Shown: positions 44,291 through 53,795, numbered from the stretch's first letter. The stretch: DNA of 64,000 nucleotides from Ardenticatenaceae bacterium (GCA_020634435.1 JACKBS010000007.1:372001-436000); one strand, 5' to 3'. The notes: generated by a model not told the origin, from the sequence alone. A program made the numbers and translations.

Positions 44291-45745
44291 CGGTAGGTAG
44301 ACATGCTCCGACAGGTCAGCCATGAAGCCAAGCGGCGTTTCTTCGGAGCTGGTGTCGTAAAAACGGCCGATATTCGGGAACACCGCATCCAAATCGCTGG
44401 GAGCCACGCCGAACCAGAGGGCCAGCTCGGCAAAATATTCATCGCAGGAGGTGGTGGGAATCAACCGCCCGCGCCCCGTGTCTAGCGGATTGTCTTCGTA
44501 CAGCGACGGGAAATCACCGTAGATGCGGCTGCCGCGCACCGAGCCGCCCATCACCATGTGGTTGCCACCCCAGGCATGGTCCGAACCCTGCCCATTGGAA
44601 GTAAGCGTACGGCCGAAATCGCTGGCGGTAAACGTCGTCACATCGTTCTGTACGCCAAGCTCTGTCAGGGCATCCTGAAACTCCTTAAGCCCCTTGCTTA
44701 CCACCGACAGCATCGCCATCTGGTTATCCAGCACCTCATCGTGGTGGTCCCAGCCGCCAAACATCACAAAAAAGGTTTGCCGCCGATAGCCCAGCACGTT
44801 GCGGGCAGCAATCGTTTTGGCCACCATGGCCAGGCTGTTCGAGAAATCATTATCGGAAAATTGGGTGACAAACGGCGGCAGATTCTCAATGGCAGTGGCA
44901 AATAGTTCGGAACCATCCACAGCGGCACGGGTGGTATTGGCAAAAGTCTGGTCAAACAGATTTTGGTAGGACAGGTCTAACATTGATTCAATGGCCGCGT
45001 TTTGCAGCACGTGGCGCGACCACCAGATGTCGTCGTGGCCATAGATTTGCACCGCGCCGTTGCCCCAGGGCACCACGCTGTACTCGGTGAGCGTGGTGCC
45101 TGTCTGGAATAGATTGGTGCCAGACAGGGAAATATTCATCGAAATAACGTCGCTGTCGTTAAGCGATTTAAGCAAATCGGCAGTGCGGCCGCCCCAGCCA
45201 AAGCCGGTGCGCTTGTCGGGCACAGAAGTTTGCCAGTGCATGATCTGATCGCTGTGCGAGTACAGCCCCAGCGGCAGTTTGGCCAAACCCGATTCGATGC
45301 CGGCCAGCGTGGTCGGTTCCACCAGAGTACCCACGTTGGTCACAAAGGCCAGTTGGCCGGCATTGAACAGTTGGGCCACTTCTGGCATGGCGGGATGCAC
45401 ACCGTAGGAACGGCCGTCTGTCTGCAAAGCATTCAGCGGCAGAAGGTTTCCCTGCGGCAGAGCCAGGTCGGCACGAATGGTGGCGTATTCGCTGTACTCG
45501 GCATTGCCACGCGGCACGAGCATGTTAAATGAATCGTTGCCACCACCCAAAAAAACGCACACCAGCGCCTTGTAGTCATTGCCACCCGCCAGCGCATTGG
45601 CCGAGATGGGCGAGATGGTCAGGCCTTCGGCAGCGGCCGTGTTGGTCATGCGCAGGTTCATCAGAGTGGAGTAAAGCGAAGCAGAGCCTACGGCCGCACA
45701 GCTGGCCGTGCCCAGAAATTGTCGTCGGTTCAATTTGATTGGCAT
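44276..45745 (-). CDS. DUF1501 secreted protein (Tat substrate)
   Basis: The protein (489 aa) starts with a twin-arginine-like signal NRRQFLGTASCAAVGSASL. The body matches the DUF1501 family (sulfatase/alkaline-phosphatase-like fold): VCVFLGGGNDSFNMLVP, WGGRTADLL, FFVMFGGWDHHDEVL, TTFTASDFGRTLTSNGQGSDHAWGG. These proteins are exported and are nearly always encoded next to a DUF1800 protein, as here, in a two-gene unit. The biochemical role is not established. GGAG upstream of the ATG; the 3' end overlaps mmuM. Confidence 0.93.
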   Translation of the reverse strand: MPIKLNRRQFLGTASCAAVGSASLYSTLMNLRMTNTAAAEGLTISPISANALAGGNDYKALVCVFLGGGNDSFNMLVPRGNAEYSEYATIRADLALPQGNLLPLNALQTDGRSYGVHPAMPEVAQLFNAGQLAFVTNVGTLVEPTTLAGIESGLAKLPLGLYSHSDQIMHWQTSVPDKRTGFGWGGRTADLLKSLNDSDVISMNISLSGTNLFQTGTTLTEYSVVPWGNGAVQIYGHDDIWWSRHVLQNAAIESMLDLSYQNLFDQTFANTTRAAVDGSELFATAIENLPPFVTQFSDNDFSNSLAMVAKTIAARNVLGYRRQTFFVMFGGWDHHDEVLDNQMAMLSVVSKGLKEFQDALTELGVQNDVTTFTASDFGRTLTSNGQGSDHAWGGNHMVMGGSVRGSRIYGDFPSLYEDNPLDTGRGRLIPTTSCDEYFAELALWFGVAPSDLDAVFPNIGRFYDTSSEETPLGFMADLSEHVYLPLITR

Positions 45746-45774
45746 AGTTATTCTCCAGTTACCGGGAACTTAAG

Positions 45775-45834
45775 GCGGTAATTGCGTAATTGGGTAATTA
45801 AGCAATTAGTTAATTACTGAATTACCCAATTACT
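45775..45834. repeat. AATTGGGTAATT-type inverted repeat
   Basis: GTAATTGCGTAATTGGGTAA is followed by TTACTGAATTACCCAATTAC, a long AT-rich hairpin filling the space between the DUF1800 and DUF1501 genes. It matches the block at 24272-24346 in sequence and placement (between two co-directional genes). Confidence 0.65.
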
Positions 45835-45835
45835 T

Positions 45836-47551
45836 TTAAACTTGCACCGCATACTCGGGGCACATCATGAATAAAAAGATGGCAAAGCGCACGACGTCTT
45901 CGTCGCTGACCCAGCTATCGTTGTTGTAGCCAGTAACGGCCGTTTCAATAATCGCGCGCATCTCGGCCGACATCGTGCCAGCAGTCAGCACCAGGTCCAG
46001 GTGGTCCAGCAAAGCCGGGATGTTATTGACCAGCGTTATCTCGTAGCTCAACTCCGGCTGGGGCTGGTCCAAATCGTAGGTCTGGCCCCTAATTTCGGTA
46101 TCCGCCGAGGGCAGATCAATCACATAATCCCACCACAGCCGCGAATACCAGAAGTTGATCGTGGAAATAGCCGTGTAGCTGTTGAGCAGTTGGAACTCCG
46201 GCCCGGTCAGGCCGTTGTCGCTAAGCGCGCCAGCCGGGCGAAAACCGGGGGAGAAAAAGTTGAAGACACTTGGGGCGTTAAACATGTATTGGCGCAGATC
46301 GTTTTCCACGCCCCAGCCTGCGTCCCAAAATTTGCCCTGCGGATTTTTGTAGTGGAAGGCACGCACCAATTGGGTAAAGCGGAAAAACGGTTCGCGCAGC
46401 TTGCCGTGTGTGGGGTCGGTGATGTGTGTGGTGTTACGCGCTTCGTCATCCAGCAAAATCGCCTTGATGACCGCCTTCATGTCGCCGCGCACGCCGGAAC
46501 CGTTGTTGTTGAAAACGGCCGTTACCCGCCCTACATACGCCGGTGATGGATTGGACTTCACTAACCGCTGGATGAGCTGCTTACCAATAAATGGCCCAAC
46601 GTTGGGATGATTAAACAGGTGATCCAGGGCATCATTTACATCTTCCATACCGGTCTGGCCGCTAGGCACCACGTACCCGTTGAGCAAGGTCTTACTGCCG
46701 GGTTCATGTTCGGAATCCCACATTTTCATGGTGCGAACGGCCGTATACGGGTTCAACCAACCGCTCTCAAAATCTGGCGTCCACCAGACGTGGGGATCAC
46801 CATCAAAATCATACTGCAAGCCAGTAAAAATCTTGGCAAACTCAGTGATATGGCTGTTGTCATAGGTGGAAACGGGCTCATTGTTGCCATCCAAAATGAA
46901 CGAGCCGTCATCATTGAGCATAAACAGGCCAATTGTGAACAGCTGCATAATTTCGCGCGCGTAGTTCTCATCGGGAAACCGGTTTTCAGCCAGGTTGGTT
47001 TTACGATTGCCTGCGTGGCTGAGAAAATTACCCATCAACGGGTGCAGCGTCACGTCTTGCAGCAAGTCCCGAAAGTTACCAAAGGCGTTGTGCAGCAGCA
47101 TGTCATACCAGTCAGCCGCGCCATTAGCTGCACCGTAAATATCATCCTTCTCCGTAGAAATAACGAAGATTTCGCTCAGCGCCAAAGCCACACGCTGCCG
47201 CAGCAAGTCATCGCCGTAGAGCGTTGTTTGCCACAAGGCATACCGAAACAGTTCGCGCCACGGGCTGGCATCGCCAATGTCGGCTTCGTCATACAGCTCA
47301 GCATATAAATAATCGAGGAGTTGGCTCTGCGGGATGAGGAACTGAGCATCAATCCACGCCTCAAGGCCCATCGAGGCCACCTGCTGAATCAGTGCCCGAT
47401 CCGCACCCAACGTCGCCTGGGCTAAAAAGCGCGAGGCTTCCTGCTCGGACGTTAGTGAACTGTTTCGGGCGGCCACCGTGCCACCCTGGGGGGCCATTTC
47501 TGGTGGATTGAGGAGTTGGCGGAAAAAATCTCGCCGGTTTGTTGAACCCAT
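45836..47551 (-). CDS. DUF1800 secreted protein
   Basis: The protein (571 aa) has a short twin-arginine-like start (TNRRDFFRQLLN) without a strong hydrophobic core, then the DUF1800 body: ASRFLAQATLGADRALIQQV, VALALSEIFVIS, MLLHNAFGNFRDLLQDVTLHPLMGNFLSH, ENYAREIMQLFTIGL, PNVGPFIGKQLIQRLVKSNPS, FNFFSPGFRP. It is the usual partner of DUF1501 and the pair is read in one direction. The function is unknown. AGGAG lies before the ATG. Confidence 0.93.
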   Translation of the reverse strand: MGSTNRRDFFRQLLNPPEMAPQGGTVAARNSSLTSEQEASRFLAQATLGADRALIQQVASMGLEAWIDAQFLIPQSQLLDYLYAELYDEADIGDASPWRELFRYALWQTTLYGDDLLRQRVALALSEIFVISTEKDDIYGAANGAADWYDMLLHNAFGNFRDLLQDVTLHPLMGNFLSHAGNRKTNLAENRFPDENYAREIMQLFTIGLFMLNDDGSFILDGNNEPVSTYDNSHITEFAKIFTGLQYDFDGDPHVWWTPDFESGWLNPYTAVRTMKMWDSEHEPGSKTLLNGYVVPSGQTGMEDVNDALDHLFNHPNVGPFIGKQLIQRLVKSNPSPAYVGRVTAVFNNNGSGVRGDMKAVIKAILLDDEARNTTHITDPTHGKLREPFFRFTQLVRAFHYKNPQGKFWDAGWGVENDLRQYMFNAPSVFNFFSPGFRPAGALSDNGLTGPEFQLLNSYTAISTINFWYSRLWWDYVIDLPSADTEIRGQTYDLDQPQPELSYEITLVNNIPALLDHLDLVLTAGTMSAEMRAIIETAVTGYNNDSWVSDEDVVRFAIFLFMMCPEYAVQV

Positions 47552-47870
47552 GCTATCTGCTCCTTTTGTTTTTCCGCTGCCACTTTGGCAGCGCAGATGA
47601 GCGCCACAGCCCTACGCAAAACTGCACGAACTACGAAGGATTCAATTATTCAGATTAATTTAACTTGGGGCAGATTGGACCTTCTTCACGGGTGTCTGCC
47701 TGGATCAATGGCTTGGGCGCTTGCTTCTGCTGTTACACTCCGGTTCGACCATGTTCATCACATCTGGCACATGGCACACATTTTGGGAACTCATGTTAAG
47801 TGTAAGCAGCGTACAAAGTTCCGGCAATTTTTTCAGCCGGACTTAAGTACCAGAAAAGCTAAACGTTTGC
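47552..47870. other. Intergenic region, no gene seen
   Basis: This 319-bp region lies between the DUF1800 start and the lipoprotein stop, both on the minus strand. A short frame exists on the plus strand but has no coding character. CCGGC at about 47822 and GCCGG at about 47837 could form a weak stem downstream of the lipoprotein gene. The promoter of the DUF1800/DUF1501 pair should lie near 47570-47650. Confidence 0.4.
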
Positions 47871-48986
47871 TTAATCGAACACCAAACACAAGTTGTCGAG
47901 CGGCAGGCGCATGCCCACGTATTCCTTCCCGGCGGCCACAATCTTAAACGCATAAGGCTGACCTACCAACGGATTTGGCACGACGGCCGTACACACAAAA
48001 CGACCATCTTCCACCCCACATTCTGCATCTTGCCACTCTTGCCCGGTAAAGACAGAGGCGCTAACCGTCCGCAGCGGCGTACCGTTGGGCAAGCTGACTT
48101 CATAGGTCATCAGGTAAGGTTGGGGAGCGGCATCACACTCTGGCACGCTGAGATCGGTCATTAGCAGATTGTTTTGTTGGAACATAGTCAGTTTAGGAAA
48201 CGGCTCATCGCTGGCGGGGTCAGGTTCCGGCAAAGCCGTCATGGTGCGCAAATCGGCCAGGGGGCAGCCAATCTCATCCGCAGCAACGGACAGCTGTAGG
48301 CTGACGCTTTCTGCACCGGGCAAATTCACGCTTTCAGCCACATTATTCTGGCGCAGCGTCACCTGGCTGGTACGCGATTCGTAGGTGATCAGTCCATCTT
48401 CAACCATCATCGGCCCTAAGCCCGCCAGCCCCGCCACATCAATGGTATAGCTGCCTTCCCGGTTTAGCTGGAGCGCATAGCGATGGCAGTTTGCGTCATC
48501 GGCATCGGTGCATTGGATCTCTTGGCGGGTTGTGCCGGCAACGGCCGTTACCTCCACCGCATCACTCTCCGACTCTACCTCAATTTGCAGAATGGCTGGC
48601 TCCGTATCCGGGCAAACCGCCCGCGCCATGGCCACCTCCACCGTTTCGGCCGCCAACTGGCAGCTTTCACTTTCGGCAACGACGACGGTGCGTTCTTCCA
48701 TGCCATAGCCAGGCTTTTCCAGGCGAATGTGGTACGTGCCAGGACCATCACGCAGTACTGCTTCTCCGCTCACGCTCTCCGGCAGCGCCTGCCACGGACC
48801 ATCGTCCAGCTGATATTCCAGGCGAACCAACCGCTGGGGCTGCCCACTTTCATCAAGTATTTGGAGAGAAACGGCCGTTTGCCCACCAAAATCACATTCA
48901 ACAGCCTCATTGCTCGCCTGCCCGCCACAATCCGCCAAGCCACCTAAAATTACCATCAAACTTAGCCAGACCCATCCATTGCGCAT
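47871..48986 (-). CDS. Large lipoprotein with Ig-like/beta-sandwich modules
   Basis: From the ATG at 48986 the product (371 aa) has a signal peptide and lipobox-like LGGLADC. A segment resembling carboxypeptidase-regulatory or PEGA modules follows (TAVSLQILDESGQPQRLVRLEYQ in parts, GTYHIRLEKPGYGMEERTVVV), with further Cys-containing beta-rich parts. Paired cysteines suggest disulfides outside the cell. No enzymatic motif is visible. The ATG 117 bp upstream is rejected because it would place non-signal sequence before the signal peptide. Function unknown; surface or adhesion role is a guess. Confidence 0.75.
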   Translation of the reverse strand: MRNGWVWLSLMVILGGLADCGGQASNEAVECDFGGQTAVSLQILDESGQPQRLVRLEYQLDDGPWQALPESVSGEAVLRDGPGTYHIRLEKPGYGMEERTVVVAESESCQLAAETVEVAMARAVCPDTEPAILQIEVESESDAVEVTAVAGTTRQEIQCTDADDANCHRYALQLNREGSYTIDVAGLAGLGPMMVEDGLITYESRTSQVTLRQNNVAESVNLPGAESVSLQLSVAADEIGCPLADLRTMTALPEPDPASDEPFPKLTMFQQNNLLMTDLSVPECDAAPQPYLMTYEVSLPNGTPLRTVSASVFTGQEWQDAECGVEDGRFVCTAVVPNPLVGQPYAFKIVAAGKEYVGMRLPLDNLCLVFD

Positions 48987-49152
48987 GTTGTTTTCACCCT
49001 GTTTGCTTGCCAAAGATGGCTCCATTGTACAGAGTTGGCCCAAGAAAGCGGTAGAAGTTGCCGAGAAACGGCCGTTCCTTATTGAACATTCCCCTAAATT
49101 CACATATGATCTGCTGCTGATTTGTCATTTAACTATTTAGGAGTTATCCACA

Positions 49153-50757
49153 ATGAATACAAAACCACTCTGGTGGCAAAAGGGCATCATCTATCAGATT
49201 TACCCCCGCTCCTACCAGGACAGCAACAACGACGGCATCGGCGACCTGCCCGGCATCCAGCGCCGCCTGGACTATCTGCAAAGCCTCAACATCGACGCCG
49301 TCTGGCTTTCGCCCATTTACCCTTCCCCCATGCACGACTTTGGCTACGATGTGGCCGATTACGTAGGCATCAACTCACTCTTCGGCACGATGGCCGACTT
49401 CGACGCCCTGCTCACCGATCTGCACCGTCGCGGCCTCAAGCTCATCATCGACATGGTGCCCAACCACACCTCGGACGAGCATGCCTGGTTCCAGGAAAGC
49501 CGCAGCAGCCGCGACAATCCCAAGCGCGATTGGTACATCTGGCGCGATCCCGCGCCCGACGGCGGCCCGCCCAACAACTGGCTCAGCTTCTTTGGCGGCC
49601 CCGCCTGGACCTTCGATGAAAAAACCGGGCAATATTACCTGCACCAGTTTGTCACCCAGCAGCCGGAACTGAATTATCGTCATCCTGACGTGCTGCCCGC
49701 TATGCTGGACGTGATGCGCTTCTGGCTAGACAAAGGCGTCGATGGCTTCCGCGTCGATGTCATCTGGCTGATGATGAAAGATGCAGCCCTGCGCGATGAA
49801 CCGCCCAACCCCACCTGGAACGGCGTGGAGCCCTACCAAAGCCTAGACCACATCTACACCCAAAATCTGCCCGAAGTGCATGGCCTCATCCGCCAAATGC
49901 GCGCCGTGCTGGACGAATACGATGAGCGCATGATGGTGGGCGAAATTTACCTGCCCTATGACCAGCTGATGACTTACTACGGCGACGATTTTGACGAGTG
50001 CCATCTGCCCTTCAACTTCCACTTTATCCACACCAAATGGGACGCCCAAACCGTTCGCCAGCTGGTGGATAGCTATGAAGATGCCCTGCCCGAAGGGGCC
50101 TGGCCCAACTGGGTGCTGGGCAACCACGACCAACACCGCATCGCCACGCGCATCGGGCTGAACCAGGCCCGCGTGGCCAACATGCTGCTGCTCACTCTGC
50201 GCGGCACGCCGACCAACTACTACGGCGAAGAGTTGGGCATGGAAGATGGCCACATTCCGCCCGAATTCATCCAGGACCCGCCAGCGGTAAACCAGCCAGA
50301 CATTGCCCACATCATTGGCCGCGACCCGGAGCGCACGCCGATGCAGTGGGATAGTTCCGTCCATGCAGGCTTTACGGGGGAAACGGCCGTTCCCTGGCTT
50401 CCGGTTGCGGCAAATTACACCACCCGCAACGTGGCCGCCCAAAACGACGACGCCACCTCCATGCTTAGCTTTTACCGCACCCTCACCGCCCTGCGCCGCG
50501 AAGAAGCAGCGCTAAACGTGGGCAACTATACGGCCGTTGACCAAGACAACCCCAACGTATTTGCCTATGTGCGCTCGGCAAGCGGCCGTTCTTATATGAT
50601 TGTGCTCAACTTTACGGGAGAATCGCAAGAAGTCAGCATTACCGGCTACGGTGAAAAAGCCCCCATCACCCTGGCCACCGACATGCAGCGCCACGGCAGC
50701 GTCGCTCTACCCCAATTCACCCTCGCTCCCAACGAAGGGCTCATCCTGCAAATTTAA
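49153..50757 (+). CDS. GH13 alpha-glucosidase (second paralogue)
   Basis: The enzyme has 534 aa and the same plan as the gene at 21030: WWQKGIIYQIYPRSYQDSNN, DMVPNHTSDEHAWF, GFRVDVIWLM with the nucleophile, MMVGEIYL with the acid/base Glu, and GNHDQHR. It would hydrolyse alpha-1,4 or alpha-1,6 gluco-oligosaccharides in the cytosol. It stands alone, 27 kb from the main locus. AGGAG lies upstream of the ATG. No operator like the one at 14160 is seen before it, so it may be outside LacI control. A hairpin repeat begins 4 bp after the stop. Confidence 0.94.
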   Translation: MNTKPLWWQKGIIYQIYPRSYQDSNNDGIGDLPGIQRRLDYLQSLNIDAVWLSPIYPSPMHDFGYDVADYVGINSLFGTMADFDALLTDLHRRGLKLIIDMVPNHTSDEHAWFQESRSSRDNPKRDWYIWRDPAPDGGPPNNWLSFFGGPAWTFDEKTGQYYLHQFVTQQPELNYRHPDVLPAMLDVMRFWLDKGVDGFRVDVIWLMMKDAALRDEPPNPTWNGVEPYQSLDHIYTQNLPEVHGLIRQMRAVLDEYDERMMVGEIYLPYDQLMTYYGDDFDECHLPFNFHFIHTKWDAQTVRQLVDSYEDALPEGAWPNWVLGNHDQHRIATRIGLNQARVANMLLLTLRGTPTNYYGEELGMEDGHIPPEFIQDPPAVNQPDIAHIIGRDPERTPMQWDSSVHAGFTGETAVPWLPVAANYTTRNVAAQNDDATSMLSFYRTLTALRREEAALNVGNYTAVDQDNPNVFAYVRSASGRSYMIVLNFTGESQEVSITGYGEKAPITLATDMQRHGSVALPQFTLAPNEGLILQI

Positions 50758-50760
50758 TCC

Positions 50761-50814
50761 GTAGCCGCGGTTTCTTACCGCGCCATTTTTTTCGCGGTAA
50801 GAAACCGCGGCTAC
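50761..50814. repeat. Perfect 22-bp inverted repeat, GTAGCCGCGG family
   Basis: The arms 50761-50782 and 50793-50814 are exact reverse complements (each starting or ending GTAGCCGCGG/CCGCGGCTAC) around a T-rich 10-base loop. A mutated copy is at 5203-5257. Both sit immediately after a stop codon, which suggests a terminator or 3'-end role, or insertion preference for such sites. Confidence 0.88.
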
Positions 50815-50855
50815 AACAAAATGAGGATGCTCACTCCTCCTAATTTCCAATCTAC

Positions 50856-52718
50856 CTAAAACGGAAAGATCACCGGCAGCAGCAGTGCCACCGCCACCAG
50901 CATCAGGAAAATCAGCGGCACACCTACCTTTACGTAGTCGCTAAAACGATAGCTGCCAGCGCCCATCACCAGTGTATTGGCCGGGGAAGCTACGGGCGAG
51001 GCAAAAGCCATTGACGCAGCAATCGCTACGGCCATCAAAAAGGCATGTGGCTGGATGCCCAACGCCTGCGCCGCCGCCAGAGCAATCGGCGCGACCAGCA
51101 CCGTGGTGGCGGTGTTGGACAGCACCTGGGTAAACAGCGACGTCAGCAGGAACAACCCAACCATCACCGCCAACGGACCTAAACCACCCAACGTATCCAC
51201 AAAACCAGTGGCCACCAGATTGACTAGCCCCACTTTCTCCAGCGCCGTCGCCATCGGCAGCATTCCGGCAATCAGCACAATGCTCTTCCAGTCAATGGCG
51301 TCATATGCTTTGTCCATCGTCAGGCAGCCGGTAAGCACCACCAGCAGCGCCGCCGCCAGCGAAGCGACAACCAGCGGCACAAATTCGCCCACCATCAGCG
51401 CCAGCATGGCCAACATGATGGCTGCGGCCCAACGCGCTTTGCTGCGCGGCGGCCGGTTAATCTCGGACTCCGGTTCGCCCATGACCACAAAGTCGCGCCG
51501 GAAGTCGCGCAGGCGCGAAATGTCGTGCCAGCGCCCCTGCACCACCAGCGTGTCGCCAAATTGCAGTCGCGTCGTCTTGAGGTTGAGATTATGCCCATCA
51601 TTGGGGCGGCTGATCGCCAGCACCGTGAGGCGGTAGGTGGTGCCAAAGCGCACTTCGGCCAGCGTTTTGCCCAGCAGGCTGGAGCGCGGTGGCAGCAGCA
51701 GTTCGGCCACCCCTACTTCGCGGCTAAGCAATGCCTTAGCGTCCTTGGGTTTAGCGGGCTGCACGGCCAGGTTCCAGTGAATGGCCGATTGGTTTACGGC
51801 CGTTACCTCCCCTTGCACCACCAGCACATCATTCCGCTCGATAGTCACCGTTTCATCAGGAATGATGGGCGTGTCTTTCAGCTCGATGTGAATCTGGCCG
51901 CCATCGGCAATGTCCAATAGATTGGGGGGGCGCATGATTTTGAGCACGGTCACGCCAAACTGTTCGCGCAGGCAGGATTCAAACACCGTACGGCCAATCA
52001 GCCCGGAGCCACGCCGCACGCGCAGGCGTAGCAAATTTTCCGGCAGGCGGTACGCTTCCACCAGTTCCTTAGGCGTAGCCACCACCTGTTTTTCCACCAG
52101 CAGCTTGCGGTCCGGCAGGATGCGCCGCCCGACAAAAATCATGAAGGCAATGCCAATCGCCGCCAGCACCAACCCCATCGGCGTGTAGCTAAAAAAGAAA
52201 AATGGCTCGTAGCCCGCGTCGCGCAGCACATCGCTGACGATGATGTTGGGCGGCGTGCCGATCAGGGTCATCGCCCCGCCCAACAGCGAGCCAAACGCCA
52301 GCGGAATCAGCAGCTTGGCCGGGCTAATTTTGGTGTTGATCGACAGGCTGATGATGGCGGGCAGCAGCACGGCCACAGTGCCCGTATCGCTCATAAAGCC
52401 AGACAGCAGCGTCACGGCCACCATGATGACCAGCACCAACCGCCACTCGCTATCCCCGGCAATGGTAAGGATGCGGCGGCCAATCGCCCCGGCCAGCCCG
52501 GTGTGCAGCACCGCCCCACCCACCACAAACAAAGAGGCTATGGTAAGTACGGCCGTACTCGAAAACCCTGCCAGCGCCTCTCCCGTCGTCAATACGCCAG
52601 TCAGCATCAGCGCCAGCAGCACGCCCACAGCCACCACATCTACCCGCAGCCATTCGGTAATAAATAAAACAATCGCTGCTACCAGGATGCCCAGTACCAG
52701 CCACATTTCAAGCGTCAT
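50856..52718 (-). CDS. SLC13/DASS-type permease with two RCK_C (TrkA-C) domains
   Basis: This membrane transporter has 620 aa, probably a sodium-coupled anion (sulfate, dicarboxylate) symporter. About five helices are followed by two cytosolic RCK_C domains (residues 195-400: LRLRVRRGSGLIGRTVFE and VAELLLPPRSSLLGKTLAEV), then another set of helices. The motif FMSDTGTVAVLLPAI and the C-terminal SNTATTVLVAPIAL with AFASPVASPANTLVMG are typical of the CitMHS/SLC13 fold. The start at 52718 is chosen because upstream in-frame codons lie in a repeat block. A CRP-type box is 119 bp upstream. Confidence 0.9.
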   Translation of the reverse strand: MTLEMWLVLGILVAAIVLFITEWLRVDVVAVGVLLALMLTGVLTTGEALAGFSSTAVLTIASLFVVGGAVLHTGLAGAIGRRILTIAGDSEWRLVLVIMVAVTLLSGFMSDTGTVAVLLPAIISLSINTKISPAKLLIPLAFGSLLGGAMTLIGTPPNIIVSDVLRDAGYEPFFFFSYTPMGLVLAAIGIAFMIFVGRRILPDRKLLVEKQVVATPKELVEAYRLPENLLRLRVRRGSGLIGRTVFESCLREQFGVTVLKIMRPPNLLDIADGGQIHIELKDTPIIPDETVTIERNDVLVVQGEVTAVNQSAIHWNLAVQPAKPKDAKALLSREVGVAELLLPPRSSLLGKTLAEVRFGTTYRLTVLAISRPNDGHNLNLKTTRLQFGDTLVVQGRWHDISRLRDFRRDFVVMGEPESEINRPPRSKARWAAAIMLAMLALMVGEFVPLVVASLAAALLVVLTGCLTMDKAYDAIDWKSIVLIAGMLPMATALEKVGLVNLVATGFVDTLGGLGPLAVMVGLFLLTSLFTQVLSNTATTVLVAPIALAAAQALGIQPHAFLMAVAIAASMAFASPVASPANTLVMGAGSYRFSDYVKVGVPLIFLMLVAVALLLPVIFPF

Positions 52719-52852
52719 AATTTCCCCCGTGAACGGTAAACCGTGATCGGTATTCGGTGATCGGTAAATTAGGAACGATAACCGTTTACCGTTCACCAAA
52801 CACTCGTCATCCTACCCAAATCGCCGAGGAATAACATGTGAATTTTGTCACA
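52698..52852. repeat. Promoter block of the SLC13 gene, original copy of a local duplication
   Basis: This covers the first codons of the permease gene, a perfect 13-bp inverted repeat (GTGAACGGTAAAC at 52729-52741, GTTTACCGTTCAC at 52784-52796), CGGTGATCGG words and the CRP-like box. A shorter, diverged copy in the same orientation is at 53796-53908. Confidence 0.7.
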
Positions 52853-53021
52853 AATTACTTGTTCAAAATCGTGGAACTAAAAACGCAGATTCAATGCTGC
52901 ATAGAGTAATCAAAGATTTAGCGTATAACTTCCGTCAATATTGTTGCTCTTCTTGCACCTAAAGTAACACGCTAGTTCGTCATTTCTTATTTCATCTTAT
53001 TAAACACAAACAAAGGAAAAC
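52719..53021. other. Divergent intergenic region between SLC13 and lipoprotein genes
   Basis: This 303-bp region contains the CGGTAAAC inverted repeat (52729-52796), a CRP-like site (52837-52852) and an AT-rich remainder that should hold the promoter of the lipoprotein gene at 53022. AAAGGAAA precedes that gene. I see no further coding sequence. Confidence 0.5.
52837..52852. promoter_or_regulatory. CRP/FNR-type binding site
   Basis: TGTGA-ATTTTG-TCACA is a perfect match to the CRP-family half-site arrangement TGTGA-N6-TCACA. It lies 119 bp before the SLC13 start and 170 bp before the lipoprotein start. A degenerate copy (TTGAA-N5-TCACA) is in the duplicated block at about 53893-53908. Confidence 0.65.
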
Positions 53022-53714
53022 ATGATCAACAAAACCCACTTCCCCCTATTTCTCATTCTATTATTATTTGTGCTTATTGCCTGCACAGCCAACGAATCCC
53101 CAGCCGCAACTGAGGTACCGGCAACGGAAACCGCACAGCAAATAGACACGCCCCCTCAAATTGAAATAACAACAGCTACTGAAACACCAACTGAAACACC
53201 CGTTACATTGCCAACCGAAACGAGCACAACCGCAGAATGGACAACACACACCATCGACTTGTACACCCTACAGCTTGAAACACCATCCGACTGGAGCATT
53301 GTTGAACTCAATCGTCAAGCAGAACCCACCGATGGCGGTCTCTTTCTAGGCCATGATTGTGCGGAGTATTCGATTACCAATCCTGACGGCACAATTCAAC
53401 TGCATTTGTCACCTGCCTGTGGGTTGGGCGAGGGGGCAAGCTTTCTTTGCTCAGCAGACACCACCATCATCGGCACCTCCCCTAACGGCTCCGAATTGGT
53501 TCGTTTCTATGAGTCGAATTCAATGACTTATGGCTATACGGAAGCCGATAGTGAATTGACCTACTGCTCAGACTCGCCTCGGCTCTCGTTTTCAGATGGT
53601 GGGGTACCAACCTACATGGAAATTGTGTTTGACTACACCGGCAATGAAGAAAATCTGCCACAAACTTTAGAAATTACGGACAGAATTATCAGTTCAATTA
53701 ATTCACAGCCGTAA
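53022..53714 (+). CDS. Putative lipoprotein with Thr/Glu-rich linker
   Basis: The protein (230 aa) has a signal peptide with lipobox LLFVLIAC and a linker of ATETPTETP-type repeats (residues 25-75). A folded domain follows, starting TIDLYTLQLETPSDWSIVEL, resembling PsbP/DcrB-like lipoproteins with a LETPSDWSI strand and a C-terminal FDYTGNEENLPQTLEITDRI. The family relation is tentative. It is flanked by a direct duplication, so it may have come in as an insertion. It lacks ACGGCCGT copies, unlike most genes here. Confidence 0.78.
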   Translation: MINKTHFPLFLILLLFVLIACTANESPAATEVPATETAQQIDTPPQIEITTATETPTETPVTLPTETSTTAEWTTHTIDLYTLQLETPSDWSIVELNRQAEPTDGGLFLGHDCAEYSITNPDGTIQLHLSPACGLGEGASFLCSADTTIIGTSPNGSELVRFYESNSMTYGYTEADSELTYCSDSPRLSFSDGGVPTYMEIVFDYTGNEENLPQTLEITDRIISSINSQP

Positions 53715-53730
53715 GACTGTCAGCCTCATC

Positions 53731-53779
53731 AGTAACTGCCGTTTCCCGCAAACATAGCTTTATGGAGAAACGGCCGTTA
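53731..53779. repeat. Hairpin built around an ACGGCCGT copy
   Basis: GTAACTGCCGTTTC and GAAACGGCCGTTAC lie 21 bases apart and pair with one mismatch plus one bulge, just after the lipoprotein stop. The right arm contains the octamer. It may act as the gene's 3' structure. Confidence 0.5.
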
Positions 53780-53795
53780 CCAAAATCCCCCGCCC

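Noticed and set aside
47585..47947. Plus-strand frame of 120 codons in the gap upstream of the DUF1800 gene
   Set aside because: No Shine-Dalgarno, no recognisable motif, and it runs into the 3' end of the opposite lipoprotein gene.
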